Assembly (NCBI GenBank): GCA_934561485.1
Contig: CAKTGS010000009.1
Location: forward strand, 1 to 39,554
DNA length: 39,554 nt
Reading direction: 5' to 3'
Source of the DNA: an uncultured Faecalibacterium sp.
GTDB taxonomy: Bacteria > Bacillota > Clostridia > Oscillospirales > Ruminococcaceae
The position numbers were made by a program, and so were the translations under genes. This document shows positions 31,738-39,554 of this stretch, piece after piece (within the stretch, counting starts at the first letter, position 1; every line of letters begins with the position of its first letter). The notes beneath the pieces are model-generated. The model was given only the letters and a program-made list of their open reading frames with translations, did no database searches and was not told where the DNA came from.

Positions 31738-34200
31738 ATGTCTGAAAAAGTTACGATCAAGGCAGAGCGCCGTGCGCTGCATCTGCCCACCATCGCCCTG
31801 CGCGGGCTGGTCGTTTTTCCCAACAACCTGGTCCATTTTGAGGTGGGCCGCGAAAAGAGCATTGCTGCCGTGGAGTGGGCAATGGCCAACAATTCCAATG
31901 TGTTCCTGGTAGCACAGAAGGAAATGGAGACCAGCGACCCCACCCAGCAGGATCTGTATGCCTACGGCGTTGTGGCCGAGGTCAAGCAGGTGCTGCGCGT
32001 CTCGGACGACCTGGTCAAGGTGCTGGTGGAGGGCAAATACCGTGCAAAGCTGACGGAGCTGGATGCATCCGGCGATTTTCTGCTGGCACAGGTGCGCCCG
32101 GCCCCGGTGCGGGCCGCAAAACCGGAAGAAGCCGTGGAAACCGAAGCACTGCTGCGTGCCCTGAAGAGCGGCTTTGACGAATATCTTGGCATGAACCCGC
32201 GCCTGGCAAAGGATGTGGTGTTTGCCATTGTGTCCAGCGATGACCCGGTATACCTGAGCGAATACATGCCGGCCAACCTGCTGTTCCGCTATGAGGACAA
32301 GCAGGCGGTGATGAATGAGAACACCCTCAATGGTCGTCTGCAGCGCCTGGTGGAGATGCTGCAGCGCGAGTGCCAGGTGATGAAGATCGAAAAGGAGATC
32401 GCGGACAAGGTCAACGAGTCCATGGACAAAAACCAGCGCGATTACTACCTGCACGAGCAGCTGCACATCATCAGCGATGAGCTGGGCGAGGGGGACGATA
32501 CCCACGCCGAAGCAGACGAGTACCGCCGCAAGATCACGGCACTGCATCTGGCCGAGGACAGCGAGAAAAAGCTGCTCAAAGAGGTGGACCGTCTGTCCAA
32601 GATGCAGGGCAGCAACCAGGAAGCCACGGTCATCCGCACCTATCTGGACACCTGCCTGGACCTGCCCTGGAACAACTTTACCGTAGACGATCTGGACATC
32701 AGCCGTGCCCAGCAAATTCTGGACCGCGACCACTACGGCCTGAAAAAGGTGAAGGACCGCATTCTGGAAACGCTGGCTGTGCGCAAGCTGGCACCGGACG
32801 TCAAGGCGCAGATCATCTGCCTGGTCGGCCCTCCGGGCGTTGGCAAAACCAGCATTGCACGCTCCATCGCCGAAAGCCTGGGCCGCAAGTACGTGCGCAT
32901 CAGCCTGGGCGGCGTGCGGGATGAAGCCGAGATCCGCGGCCACCGCCGCACCTACATCGGTGCCATGCCCGGTAAGATCATCAATGCCATGATCACCGCC
33001 AAAACGTCCAATCCCCTCATGCTGCTGGACGAGATCGACAAGCTGGCAGGGGATTTCCGAGGCGACCCGGCAGCAGCTCTGCTGGAAGCGTTGGACCCGG
33101 AGCAGAACGGCACCTTCAACGATCACTTCATCGACATCCCGTTTGATCTGAGCCATGTGCTCTTTATCACCACGGCAAACGATCTGGGCAGCATTCCCGG
33201 CCCCCTGCGTGACCGCATGGACGTCATTGAGCTGCCCAGCTACACCCGTGTGGAAAAATACAACATTGCCCGCAAGCACCTGCTGCCCAAGCAGCTCAAG
33301 GCCTGCGGCCTGACCGGCAAGGTCACCCTGAGCCAGAGTGCCCTTTACGGCATCATTGACGGTTATACCCGTGAAGCCGGCGTGCGCAACCTGGAGCGCA
33401 CCATTACCAGTGTGCTGCGCAAGTGTGCCCGCAAGATCGCATCCGGCGAGACGGAAAGTGTGTCTGTTACCGGCACCATGCTGGAAGAACTGCTTGGCCC
33501 CCGCTTTGTCAAGCCGGACTTCCTCAACCGCACCAATGCCATCGGCATTGCCAACGGCCTGGCCTGGACCAGTGTGGGCGGCGAGACCCTGCCCATTGAG
33601 GTGCAGGTCATTGACAACGGCAGCGGCAAGATCACGGTCACCGGTTCGCTGGGCGATGTGATGAAGGAAAGCGCCCAGCTGGCCATCACCTGGGTGCGCG
33701 TTCACGCTGCGGAATATGACATCGACCCCGAGCGGCTCAAGAAGTGCGACCTGCACATCCACGCTCCGGAGGGCGCAGTGCCCAAGGACGGCCCTTCCGC
33801 CGGTGTTACCCTGACCACGGCTCTGGTGTCCTGCCTGTCTGGCATTCCGGTGCGCGGTGATGTGGCCATGACCGGTGAGATCACCCTGCATGGCAACGTA
33901 CTGCCCATTGGCGGCCTGCGCGAAAAGAGCATGGCGGCTTACCGCGAGGGCATGAAAACCGTGCTGATCCCCAAGGACAACGAACCGGACCTGTACGAAG
34001 TGGACGAAGAAGTGAAGAAGAACCTGACCTTCCTGCCCATGGCCAACCTGACCCAGGTGCTGAACGCTGCCCTGCTCAAGCCGCAGAACACTAAAAAGGC
34101 AAAGGCACCGGCCAGCCGCACGCACGCAAAGAAGAAACCGGCAGAGAACGCCATTGTTCCGCCTGCAGCCGATAAGCAGCAGCCCGGCGCAGTGTGTTAA
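31738..34200 (+). CDS. lon: ATP-dependent protease Lon
   Basis: 820 residues, close to the usual LonA length. An N-terminal LON substrate-binding domain ([17 protein letters not shown] near residue 15), a coiled-coil linker, an AAA+ module with Walker A GPPGVGKT (364-371) and Walker [10 protein letters not shown], and a C-terminal serine protease domain with Ser687 (KDGPSAGV) and Lys730 ([10 protein letters not shown]) are all present. It degrades misfolded and selected regulatory proteins in the cytoplasm. GGGAGGTG lies 9 nt upstream of the start. It is followed by a structured repeat and then engB; the lon-engB pair is also adjacent in Bacillus. Confidence 0.97.
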   Translation: MSEKVTIKAERRALHLPTIALRGLVVFPNNLVHFEVGREKSIAAVEWAMANNSNVFLVAQKEMETSDPTQQDLYAYGVVAEVKQVLRVSDDLVKVLVEGKYRAKLTELDASGDFLLAQVRPAPVRAAKPEEAVETEALLRALKSGFDEYLGMNPRLAKDVVFAIVSSDDPVYLSEYMPANLLFRYEDKQAVMNENTLNGRLQRLVEMLQRECQVMKIEKEIADKVNESMDKNQRDYYLHEQLHIISDELGEGDDTHAEADEYRRKITALHLAEDSEKKLLKEVDRLSKMQGSNQEATVIRTYLDTCLDLPWNNFTVDDLDISRAQQILDRDHYGLKKVKDRILETLAVRKLAPDVKAQIICLVGPPGVGKTSIARSIAESLGRKYVRISLGGVRDEAEIRGHRRTYIGAMPGKIINAMITAKTSNPLMLLDEIDKLAGDFRGDPAAALLEALDPEQNGTFNDHFIDIPFDLSHVLFITTANDLGSIPGPLRDRMDVIELPSYTRVEKYNIARKHLLPKQLKACGLTGKVTLSQSALYGIIDGYTREAGVRNLERTITSVLRKCARKIASGETESVSVTGTMLEELLGPRFVKPDFLNRTNAIGIANGLAWTSVGGETLPIEVQVIDNGSGKITVTGSLGDVMKESAQLAITWVRVHAAEYDIDPERLKKCDLHIHAPEGAVPKDGPSAGVTLTTALVSCLSGIPVRGDVAMTGEITLHGNVLPIGGLREKSMAAYREGMKTVLIPKDNEPDLYEVDEEVKKNLTFLPMANLTQVLNAALLKPQNTKKAKAPASRTHAKKKPAENAIVPPAADKQQPGAVC

Positions 34201-34209
34201 GGGAACGTT

Positions 34210-34471
34210 GGCCAGCAGATAGCTTTCTCCGCGAATAGCCCGGGACTCCAGTCCCGCCCCAACGCTCACGCGCCGGGGCCCCACCCCCAGGACATTCGCT
34301 GGAGAAACTATCTGCTGGCCTGTCGTGAAGAATGCATCTATTCGGGCCGCGGGTTGGAGGTTTCTCCAAAGACCGTCCGCTGGGGTGGGACCCTGTTGCC
34401 CGCAGGGCAATAGGGCGGGCGATGGAATGGCCCGTATCGTGTCTGAGGAGAAAGCTTCCAATCCGCGGCCC
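34210..34471 (+). repeat. Twin-hairpin intergenic element, copy B
   Basis: Fills the gap between lon and engB. Hairpin I: GGCCAGCAGATAG (34210-34222), TTTCTCC and GCGAAT pair with ATTCGC (34294-34299), GGAGAAA and CTATCTGCTGGCC (34308-34320), a 26-bp stem with single-base bulges. Hairpin II: 34344-34367 (GGGCCGCGGGTTGGAGG then TTTCTCC) pairs with 34447-34471. Interior features are CCCTGTTGCCC/GGGCAATAGGG and CGGGCGATGGAATGGCCCG, both shared with copy A at 11781-12101. No promoter is visible between it and engB, so it is probably part of the lon-engB mRNA. Confidence 0.87.
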
Positions 34472-34500
34472 TTCATACACAGAACAGAAAGGAAAGCTCC

Positions 34501-35103
34501 ATGATTTTCAACAAAGCTGAATTTATCGCCAGCTATGGCATTTCCAGCCAGCTGCCGGAGAGCGACCGCCCGGAGCTTAGCTTTTCGGGGCGGTCCAATG
34601 TAGGCAAGTCCAGCTTGATCAACAAGCTGTGCAGCCGCAAAAATCTGGCCCGGGTGTCCAGTACGCCGGGCAAAACGGCCACCATCAATTTTTATGCGGT
34701 GGACGACTGCTACTTTGTGGACTTGCCGGGCTACGGCTATGCCAAGGTGAGCAACGCAGACCGTGAGCGCTGGGATGATCTCATCAACAGCTACTTCGAG
34801 GCTCAGCGCCACCACACCCTGCTGGTGCAGCTGCTGGACTGCCGCCATGCACCCAGCGCAGACGATCTGCAGATGCTGCGCTACCTGCATTATCATCAGA
34901 TCCCCTATGTGGTGGCTCTGACCAAGGCCGATAAGCTCAAAAAAAGCCAGCTGGCCAAGACGCTGGAAGAGTTTGAGAACCTCTGCCGCCCCTACGGCTG
35001 CCAGAAAGTGGTTCTGACCAGCGGCGAGAACGGCTACGGAATCCCGGAGCTGCAGGCCGTGCTCAATGCAGCTGTGGCAGCCGAGAGCGAGGAAGCGGAG
35101 TAA
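34501..35103 (+). CDS. engB: Ribosome biogenesis GTP-binding protein EngB (YsxC)
   Basis: 200-residue TRAFAC-class GTPase. G1 is SGRSNVGKSSLI (near residue 30), G2 region TPGKTATINF, G3 DLPGYGYAKV, G4 TKADK (near 141) and G5 region LTSGENGYG. EngB helps assemble the large ribosomal subunit. AAAGGA lies 6-7 nt upstream of the ATG. It follows lon through the structured element and is followed by a methyltransferase after 4 nt, which indicates an operon. Confidence 0.96.
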   Translation: MIFNKAEFIASYGISSQLPESDRPELSFSGRSNVGKSSLINKLCSRKNLARVSSTPGKTATINFYAVDDCYFVDLPGYGYAKVSNADRERWDDLINSYFEAQRHHTLLVQLLDCRHAPSADDLQMLRYLHYHQIPYVVALTKADKLKKSQLAKTLEEFENLCRPYGCQKVVLTSGENGYGIPELQAVLNAAVAAESEEAE

Positions 35104-35107
35104 CACC

Positions 35108-35857
35108 ATGGCTTACAACGAATTTGCCTACTTCTACGATGAATTCAACGGGGAAGCCGACTACGATGCCCTGTATGCCCACATCCACGATAAGCTGGAA
35201 GCACACGGCATCCACGATGGCATCCTGGCCGACCTGGGCTGCGGTACCGGGGAACTGACCCTGATGCTGACCCAGGCGGGCTATGACATGATCGGCATTG
35301 ATCAGTCGGAAGAAATGCTCTGCGTGGTGCGGGATAAGGCCGAGCAGCTGGGCCTTTCCGGCAAGCTGCTGCTGCTCCGGCAGGACCTGCTCAAGCTGGA
35401 CCTGTATGGGACCATCCGCGGTGCGGTGTCCACGTTTGACACCTTCAACCATATCCCGAACCTGGATACAGCCATTGCCAATGCGGGTTTTTTTATGGAA
35501 AAGGGCGGGGTGTTCCTGTTTGATATGAACACCCCCTACAAGCATCAGAATGTGCTGGGCGAAAACGAGTTTACCTTTGAAGAAGAGGATGCCTCCTGCG
35601 TCTGGCGCAACCACTACAATGCGGCTGACCGCAGGGTGGAGATCACCGTGGATATTGACTACCACGAGACAGGGGAGCACTTCCACGAAGAATTCTGTGA
35701 GTACACCTATGATCTGGATGCCATCCGCACCGCACTGGAAAAGCACGGCTTTGCGCTGGAAAGCGTTTGCGATGGTGAGACCTTTGGCCCGCTGACGGAA
35801 GAAAGCCAGCGGTATTTCTTCTGTGCGGTCAAGCAGTATACACAATTGGAGGGATGA
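35108..35857 (+). CDS. Class I SAM-dependent methyltransferase
   Basis: 249 residues with the Rossmann methyltransferase fold. Motif I is LADLGCGTGELTL (residues 38-50), the acidic end of strand 2 is IGIDQSEEML, and motif II-IV region QDLLKLDLYG leads to FDTFNHI. The C-terminal part (LDAIRTALEKHGF) follows the small-molecule methyltransferase layout. The substrate is unknown. The start lies 4 nt after the engB stop, and the stop is 4 nt before hslO, so it is clearly in the same operon. Confidence 0.88.
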   Translation: MAYNEFAYFYDEFNGEADYDALYAHIHDKLEAHGIHDGILADLGCGTGELTLMLTQAGYDMIGIDQSEEMLCVVRDKAEQLGLSGKLLLLRQDLLKLDLYGTIRGAVSTFDTFNHIPNLDTAIANAGFFMEKGGVFLFDMNTPYKHQNVLGENEFTFEEEDASCVWRNHYNAADRRVEITVDIDYHETGEHFHEEFCEYTYDLDAIRTALEKHGFALESVCDGETFGPLTEESQRYFFCAVKQYTQLEG

Positions 35858-35861
35858 TCCT

Positions 35862-36770
35862 ATGGCAAATCTGATTCGCGGCCTGTCGGAAAACGGCGGT
35901 GTTGTGTTCTGTGGAGTGGACTCCACCAACATCGTGCGCAAAGCCGAGCAGCTGCACACCACCAGTGCCACCTGCAGTGCGGCATTGGGCCGCCTGCTCA
36001 CCGGTGCATCGCTGATGGGTGCCATGCTCAAGGATGACCGGGATCAGGTCACTCTGCGTGTTCAGGGCGGCGGCCCCGCCGGTGTGCTTCTTGCCTGCAC
36101 CGATGGAACCGGCAACGTAAAGGGCTGCATCGACAACCCGCTGGTGGAGCTGCCCGCCAAGGCCAACGGCCACCTGGATGTGGGCGGTGCCGTGGGCCGG
36201 GACGGTGTGCTTACCGTCATCCGTGACAACCGTCTGCAGAAAGAACCCACCATCGGCCAGGTGCCGCTGGTGTCCGGCGAAATTGCCGAGGACCTGACCA
36301 GCTACTATGCCGTCAGCGAGCAGGTGCCCACGGTGTGCGCGCTGGGTGTGCTGGTGGATAAAGATCTGTCCATCCTGTGTGCAGGCGGCTATCTGCTGCA
36401 GCTGCTGCCGGGGGCAACGGACGAAGAAATTGATGCGCTGGAAAAGAACATTGCGGCCATGCCGTCCGTCACCGAGATGCTGCGTGCCGGCAAGACCCCC
36501 AAGGATATGATGGAGCTTGCCATGGCCGGGTTTGCCCCGCAGGTGCTGGATGAGCGCACGGTGGAGTATCAGTGCGACTGCAGTGCCGAGCGTACCAAAG
36601 GAATGCTCTTCAGCCTGGGCCGCAAGGAGCTGGTAAAAATGCGGGAGGAGGACCCGCACTGTGAGGTGGTGTGCCACTTCTGCCACACCAAATATCAGTT
36701 TGACCTGAACGATCTGCTGGCAGAATACGATGCACAGGCCGCGCAGGCACAGGCTGCTTCTGCAGAATAA
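35862..36770 (+). CDS. hslO: Redox-regulated holdase chaperone Hsp33
   Basis: 302 residues. The N-terminal Hsp33 core (RGLSENGGVVFCGVDSTNIV, CSAALGRLLTGASLMGAMLK, and CTDGTGNVKGCIDNP) is followed by the zinc-binding redox switch: Cys238 and Cys240 in CDC, and Cys271 and Cys274 in CHFC, the canonical CxC...CxxC arrangement. Under oxidants these cysteines form disulfides, zinc leaves and the protein becomes a holdase. GGAGG is 9 nt upstream. As last gene of the lon-engB-methyltransferase-hslO group it fits a protein-quality theme, alongside the oxidative-stress enzymes elsewhere in the window. Confidence 0.96.
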   Translation: MANLIRGLSENGGVVFCGVDSTNIVRKAEQLHTTSATCSAALGRLLTGASLMGAMLKDDRDQVTLRVQGGGPAGVLLACTDGTGNVKGCIDNPLVELPAKANGHLDVGGAVGRDGVLTVIRDNRLQKEPTIGQVPLVSGEIAEDLTSYYAVSEQVPTVCALGVLVDKDLSILCAGGYLLQLLPGATDEEIDALEKNIAAMPSVTEMLRAGKTPKDMMELAMAGFAPQVLDERTVEYQCDCSAERTKGMLFSLGRKELVKMREEDPHCEVVCHFCHTKYQFDLNDLLAEYDAQAAQAQAASAE

Positions 36771-36791
36771 GGCACCATGGAATACAAAAAG

Positions 36792-36838
36792 CAGCCCCGG
36801 CAGGGGAGCGCACGCCGCTCAACTGCCGGGGCTGTTTT
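36792..36838. terminator. Terminator shared by hslO and yqfD
   Basis: CAGCCCCGGCAG (36792-36803) pairs perfectly with CTGCCGGGGCTG (36823-36834), followed by TTTT. AAAAA precedes it, so it works on both strands. The 3' arm lies inside the last codons of yqfD. Confidence 0.88.
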
Positions 36839-37979
36839 CTTCACAGATGTCAGCAATTATCGTAAACGTAACGCTGTAAGCAAGCACCGAATCGGCCGCG
36901 GTAATGTCCTCCTTGCGGGCTAGCACCTGTGCATCGGGAAAGCTCTGAAAAAGCGCCTGCAGGCTGTGCAGCCGTGCCAGATCCAGCGCCTGCTGCTCTG
37001 TGCGCAGAACCGGCTGGATACTCTGCTCGTAAGCAACGGTTTCTTCCACCGAAACCGGAAAGAAAAGCCCGAAAAGACCCAATTGATGGTGCAAAACGTG
37101 CTGTAAAGATGAATTGCTTTGCGTAGAAACTGGACGATAGAACGAATAATATTTGTTTTTGAAGAAAACGCGCAGAAAGGAGCGGCTCTGACCGGTCAAC
37201 TGCAGGCAGTCCTCCCGCAGGGAAACATCCTGTTGGTCAGACCACTCAAATTGTGCTTGCACCGTGCCGGCCGCCGGGGCAAAGATCAGCGTGCCATCCC
37301 GTTCACTGCGTGCGGTACCGATCAAGCCCTGCCCCTGCTCCACCTGCTGCCCGGGAACAACCAGCATGGTGCCGCTGGTAAGATTTGTGTCGGTCACGGT
37401 GCCGCCGCACCGGGCGCGGATGCCGTGCAGGGTCCCGGCGGCAATATCCGGTTTCGGGGTGGCAGCAGCGGCTTCCACAGCCAGCCTGCCCTTGCTGAAA
37501 TTCAGGCTTGCCCAGGAGAATTCGCCGCTTTCCAGCAGAGCGTATTCCCCGGCCGAGAGCTTGGTCTCCGTTGCAGCGGCACCGGGCTGCAGGGCGTTTT
37601 CCCACAGGATGGCAGCGGCACGGGCCTGCTGTCCGCGCGTCAGGGTGCCGTAGTCCACTGCCCAAACCAGGCTCTGGCTCCAGAGCAGCAGGGGGACGAA
37701 CAGCAGCGTTCCAAGCCAAAGCCCCGGACGGTGCAGCAGGGGCCGGAGCCGGAAAAACAGCCCCTGCCGTGCCTGTATCCGCAGCCGTACCCGCTGTTTG
37801 CGGGCCAAAGCCGCCAGTGGAAGGTAATGCCATGCGGCACAATGCGCCTGAAACCCGCCGGGCCGGGCAGAGATGCCGTATAAATGCAGCCCTGCCGCTG
37901 CCGCGCGGGAAAGCAGGGCATCGGTGCCGCCATTTTGCGCGGTAAATGAGACCGCGGCCCAGAGCCGGATCGGTTCCAT
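36819..37979 (-). CDS. yqfD: Sporulation protein YqfD-like
   Basis: 386 residues. A cytoplasmic N-terminal domain (GGTDALLSRAAAAGLHLYGISARPGGFQA, core LLSRAAAAGLHLYGIS) precedes one membrane helix near residues 87-106 and a large extracytoplasmic part. The second half contains GIRARCGGTVTDTNLTSGTMLVVPGQQVEQGQGLI (core LTSGTMLVVPGQQVEQGQGL), typical of YqfD/SpoIV-like proteins. The start at 37979 follows AGGAGG. It lies 20 nt downstream of yqfC on the same strand, the conserved yqfC-yqfD pair. The final residues overlap the terminator stem. In Bacillus both genes belong to the SigE regulon. Confidence 0.85.
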   Translation of the reverse strand: MEPIRLWAAVSFTAQNGGTDALLSRAAAAGLHLYGISARPGGFQAHCAAWHYLPLAALARKQRVRLRIQARQGLFFRLRPLLHRPGLWLGTLLFVPLLLWSQSLVWAVDYGTLTRGQQARAAAILWENALQPGAAATETKLSAGEYALLESGEFSWASLNFSKGRLAVEAAAATPKPDIAAGTLHGIRARCGGTVTDTNLTSGTMLVVPGQQVEQGQGLIGTARSERDGTLIFAPAAGTVQAQFEWSDQQDVSLREDCLQLTGQSRSFLRVFFKNKYYSFYRPVSTQSNSSLQHVLHHQLGLFGLFFPVSVEETVAYEQSIQPVLRTEQQALDLARLHSLQALFQSFPDAQVLARKEDITAADSVLAYSVTFTIIADICEENSPGS

Positions 37980-37999
37980 AGTGCCTCCTGCCGGTGCGC

Positions 38000-38287
38000 T
38001 CAGTCATCGGAAAAATCGGTTTGCAGAAATGTGCCGTACAGTGTGATGCGGCTGGTCGTCAGAGTGTGGATGCGCAGTGCATCGCCGCGCACGGTGAACC
38101 GTCCTTTGGGCAGCTGCACACAGAGCCGGGTTTCATCGTATGCCAGAATGGTCTGGAAATGCTCGATCTCCATCCGGCCGCCGCTCAGGTAGATGGCCGG
38201 TTTGTGATAGAACCCGGGCGGTGGCTGCCGGAAGAGCAGAGTCAGCCAGTGAATCGGCGCTGGCCGATGGTTGTGCTTGTGGGGCAT
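38000..38287 (-). CDS. yqfC: YabP/YqfC family sporulation protein
   Basis: 95 residues. The YabP/YqfC fold is visible in PAIYLSGGRMEIEHFQTILAYDETRLCVQL, cited here by its core GGRMEIEHFQTILAYDE, then RFTVRGDALRIHTLTTSRITLYGTF. GGGAGGG lies upstream of the ATG. It is the first gene of the yqfC-yqfD pair and is divergent from the ylbJ-like gene across 73 nt. Its molecular role is unknown; in spore formers it is expressed in the mother cell. Confidence 0.85.
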   Translation of the reverse strand: MPHKHNHRPAPIHWLTLLFRQPPPGFYHKPAIYLSGGRMEIEHFQTILAYDETRLCVQLPKGRFTVRGDALRIHTLTTSRITLYGTFLQTDFSDD

Positions 38288-38330
38288 TTTGGCTCCCTCC
38301 CATTCCGCAGTGCTAAGCCGGGTCGATCAC

Positions 38331-38344
38331 TCCATATATATGGA
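38331..38344. promoter_or_regulatory. Palindrome in the divergent yqfC/ylbJ gap
   Basis: TCCATATATATGGA, a perfect 14-nt palindrome, in the 73-nt gap between divergent starts. It could contain a CATATATA -10 element for yqfC and a shared operator. No clear -35 box is seen. Confidence 0.4.
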
Positions 38345-38360
38345 TGTGGAGGGTTGGCTT

Positions 38361-39440
38361 ATGAATCAAAGGGTTCAACTGCAGCGGGCAGCGCTTCTGG
38401 CGCTGGCCATGGCCACGGCAGTGCTGGTGTTTGCAAAACCGCAGGTGTGTGCGCAGGCTCTGCAGCAAGGTCTGCAGCTCTGCGGCGGACCGCTGCTGGT
38501 CTCACTGTTTCCGTTTCTGATCGTTTCCACGCTGCTGATGCGCTGCGGGGCAGGGCGGCTGCTGGGAAGTGTGCTGCGGCCAACGGCAAGGCTCATCGGG
38601 GTGCACAGCCCCGGGGCGGGCGGCGTGCTGCTTGTGGGGCTTTTGGGTGGGTTTGCACCGGCCGCAGCCGCGGCTGCAGAAGCAGTGCACACCGGGGACC
38701 TGCGCGCGGAAGAAGCTTCTGCGCTGCTGCCGGCCTGCATCTGTTCGGCACCGTCTTTTGTAGTGCTGACGGTGGGAGAGCAGCTGCTGGGCAGCCGTGC
38801 GCTGGGGGTGCGGCTGTTTGCAGCACAGGTGCTGGCAGGCTGCCTGACGGCAGCACTGCTGAACCGCCTGCCGCGTCCTTCGGCTGGGCACGATGCTTGC
38901 AGTGTGCGGCCTGCCGCCCCGCCGCCGAAGCTGGATGCAGTGATTGCACAGGCGGCAGAGACCTACATCAGGCTTTGCGGCTTTGTGCTGTATTTCCGCC
39001 TGCTGGCAGCTGGTTTTGCCGCAGGTCGAATGGGCGTGGCGGCTGCCCTTCCGGCCATGCTGCTGGAGGTGTGTTCCGGCTGCGATTATGCCGCCCGCAC
39101 CGGGCTGTGGGCCAGCAGCCTTTGCTGCGCGGCACTGAGCCTGCAGGGCTTGTCGGTGCTGCTGCAGGTGCGCACCATCTGCCCGCCAGAGATCTCCTTC
39201 CGTCCGCTCCTGATGGGGCGAGCGCTGCACCTGCCGCTTTCGCTGGCAGCGTTCTGGCTTTTGCTGCCGGAGCAAGCAGCGGAAACCTTCTGCACCCTGT
39301 GCACGCAGGTGGTGCCTATGCGGCGGGTGCCGCTGGACTGCGCCGCACTGGTATTTCTGGGCTGCTGCGCTGCGGCGTGCGAGCTGTGCCGCCTGTGTCA
39401 GCCAGAAGAATCCAGAAAAAACTTGACAGTGCCCCGGTAG
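38361..39440 (+). CDS. YlbJ-like nucleoside-recognition (Gate) membrane protein
   Basis: 359 residues with about eight membrane helices. The stretch LVSLFPFLIVSTLLMRCGAG, then SPGAGGVLLVGLLGGFAPAAAAA, and the matching second half (CGFVLYFRLLAAGFAAG) follow the two-fold Gate-domain layout of YlbJ/SpoIIM-type sporulation membrane proteins. GGAGGG is 7 nt upstream of the ATG; earlier in-frame starts run back into yqfC. Its position next to yqfC and yqfD supports the sporulation link. YlbJ versus another Gate protein cannot be settled by eye. Confidence 0.72.
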   Translation: MNQRVQLQRAALLALAMATAVLVFAKPQVCAQALQQGLQLCGGPLLVSLFPFLIVSTLLMRCGAGRLLGSVLRPTARLIGVHSPGAGGVLLVGLLGGFAPAAAAAAEAVHTGDLRAEEASALLPACICSAPSFVVLTVGEQLLGSRALGVRLFAAQVLAGCLTAALLNRLPRPSAGHDACSVRPAAPPPKLDAVIAQAAETYIRLCGFVLYFRLLAAGFAAGRMGVAAALPAMLLEVCSGCDYAARTGLWASSLCCAALSLQGLSVLLQVRTICPPEISFRPLLMGRALHLPLSLAAFWLLLPEQAAETFCTLCTQVVPMRRVPLDCAALVFLGCCAAACELCRLCQPEESRKNLTVPR

Positions 39441-39451
39441 TATGATAAAAT
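39424..39451 (+). promoter_or_regulatory. Promoter of tRNA-Thr
   Basis: Perfect TTGACA (39424-39429), overlapping the end of the ylbJ-like gene, 16 nt, TAAAAT (39446-39451). Confidence 0.7.
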
Positions 39452-39478
39452 ATGATTCGTTGCAGAACAAAAGGATGT

Positions 39479-39554
39479 GCTACTGTGGCTCAGCCGGTAG
39501 AGCAGCTCACTCGTAATGAGCAGGTCGTCCGTTCGAATCGGATCAGTAGCTCCA
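39479..39554 (+). tRNA. tRNA-Thr, anticodon CGT
   Basis: 76 nt including an encoded CCA end. Acceptor stem GCTACTG/CAGTAGC, D-stem GCTC/GAGC, anticodon stem GCTCA/TGAGC with loop CTCGTAA (anticodon CGT reads ACG), T-stem GTCCG/CGGAT around TTCGAAT, discriminator T. All stems pair; only G-U occurs once in the T-stem. The last base of the window is the final A of CCA. Confidence 0.95.

Noticed and set aside
31669..35109. A continuous minus-strand open frame of more than 1100 codons opposite lon and engB
   Set aside because: It is antisense to genes with clear motifs, has no ribosome site and codes for a low-complexity, His/Gln/Val-rich sequence; high GC at third codon positions leaves such frames open.

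Overview
The window reads as a compact, GC-rich chromosomal segment of an anaerobic Gram-positive gut Clostridium relative. Short intergenic spaces, strong AGGAGG-type ribosome binding sites, TTGACA/TATAAT promoters, reverse rubrerythrin, a flavodiiron protein, a T-box leader, a YerC-type TrpR homologue and remnants of a sporulation gene set all fit the Oscillospiraceae. A Faecalibacterium-like organism is my best guess; this is inference from content and composition, and no search was run.

Layout. 1-3.1 kb: a PP-loop tRNA-thiolation-like gene (cut by the left edge) and a cysteine desulfurase on the minus strand, then a uracil permease behind a long folded leader with its own terminator hairpin. 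3.1-6.5 kb: reverse rubrerythrin with two PerR-like operators, an esterase, an unknown protein, an HD-domain protein and a GNAT acetyltransferase. 6.6-10.4 kb: a three-gene exported-enzyme operon: two paralogous alpha/beta hydrolases, one with a Sec signal and one with a Tat signal, and a transglutaminase-fold protein. 10.4-14.6 kb: RmuC, a large twin-hairpin repeat, flavodiiron protein FprA and a membrane acyltransferase-like protein. 14.6-16.1 kb: an apparent metal- or redox-controlled group (flavodoxin, a tiny membrane peptide, a YgbA-family protein, a DUF1540 protein) carrying three copies of a GTTAG-N6-CTAAC palindrome.

16.1-22.1 kb: a HAD phosphatase (minus strand), a PRC-barrel protein, a lipoteichoic-acid-synthase-type enzyme, rpsB-tsf with a folded leader, and a hydrolase. 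22.1-25.2 kb: CstA transporter on the minus strand under a T-box riboswitch, divergent from yerC and a small helical protein. 25.3-31.6 kb: HAD phosphatase, an anchored SGNH hydrolase with a Ser/His-rich tail, a small acidic protein, YjjG-type nucleotidase, an ABC-F ATPase and a Gx transporter. 31.6-36.8 kb: lon, a second twin-hairpin repeat, engB, a methyltransferase and hslO (Hsp33). 36.8-39.5 kb: yqfD and yqfC on the minus strand, a divergent ylbJ-like gene, and tRNA-Thr(CGT) ending exactly at the window edge.

The most unusual signal is the pair of roughly 300-nt intergenic elements at 11781-12101 and 34210-34471. Each folds into two long hairpins with a shared core; the outer arms differ in sequence between the copies yet stay complementary within each copy. 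That pattern suggests a structured RNA family or a structure-constrained repeat. Other points of interest are the Sec/Tat paralogue operon, the GTTAG palindrome regulon, the T-box on cstA, the leaders of uraA and rpsB, and retained sporulation genes.
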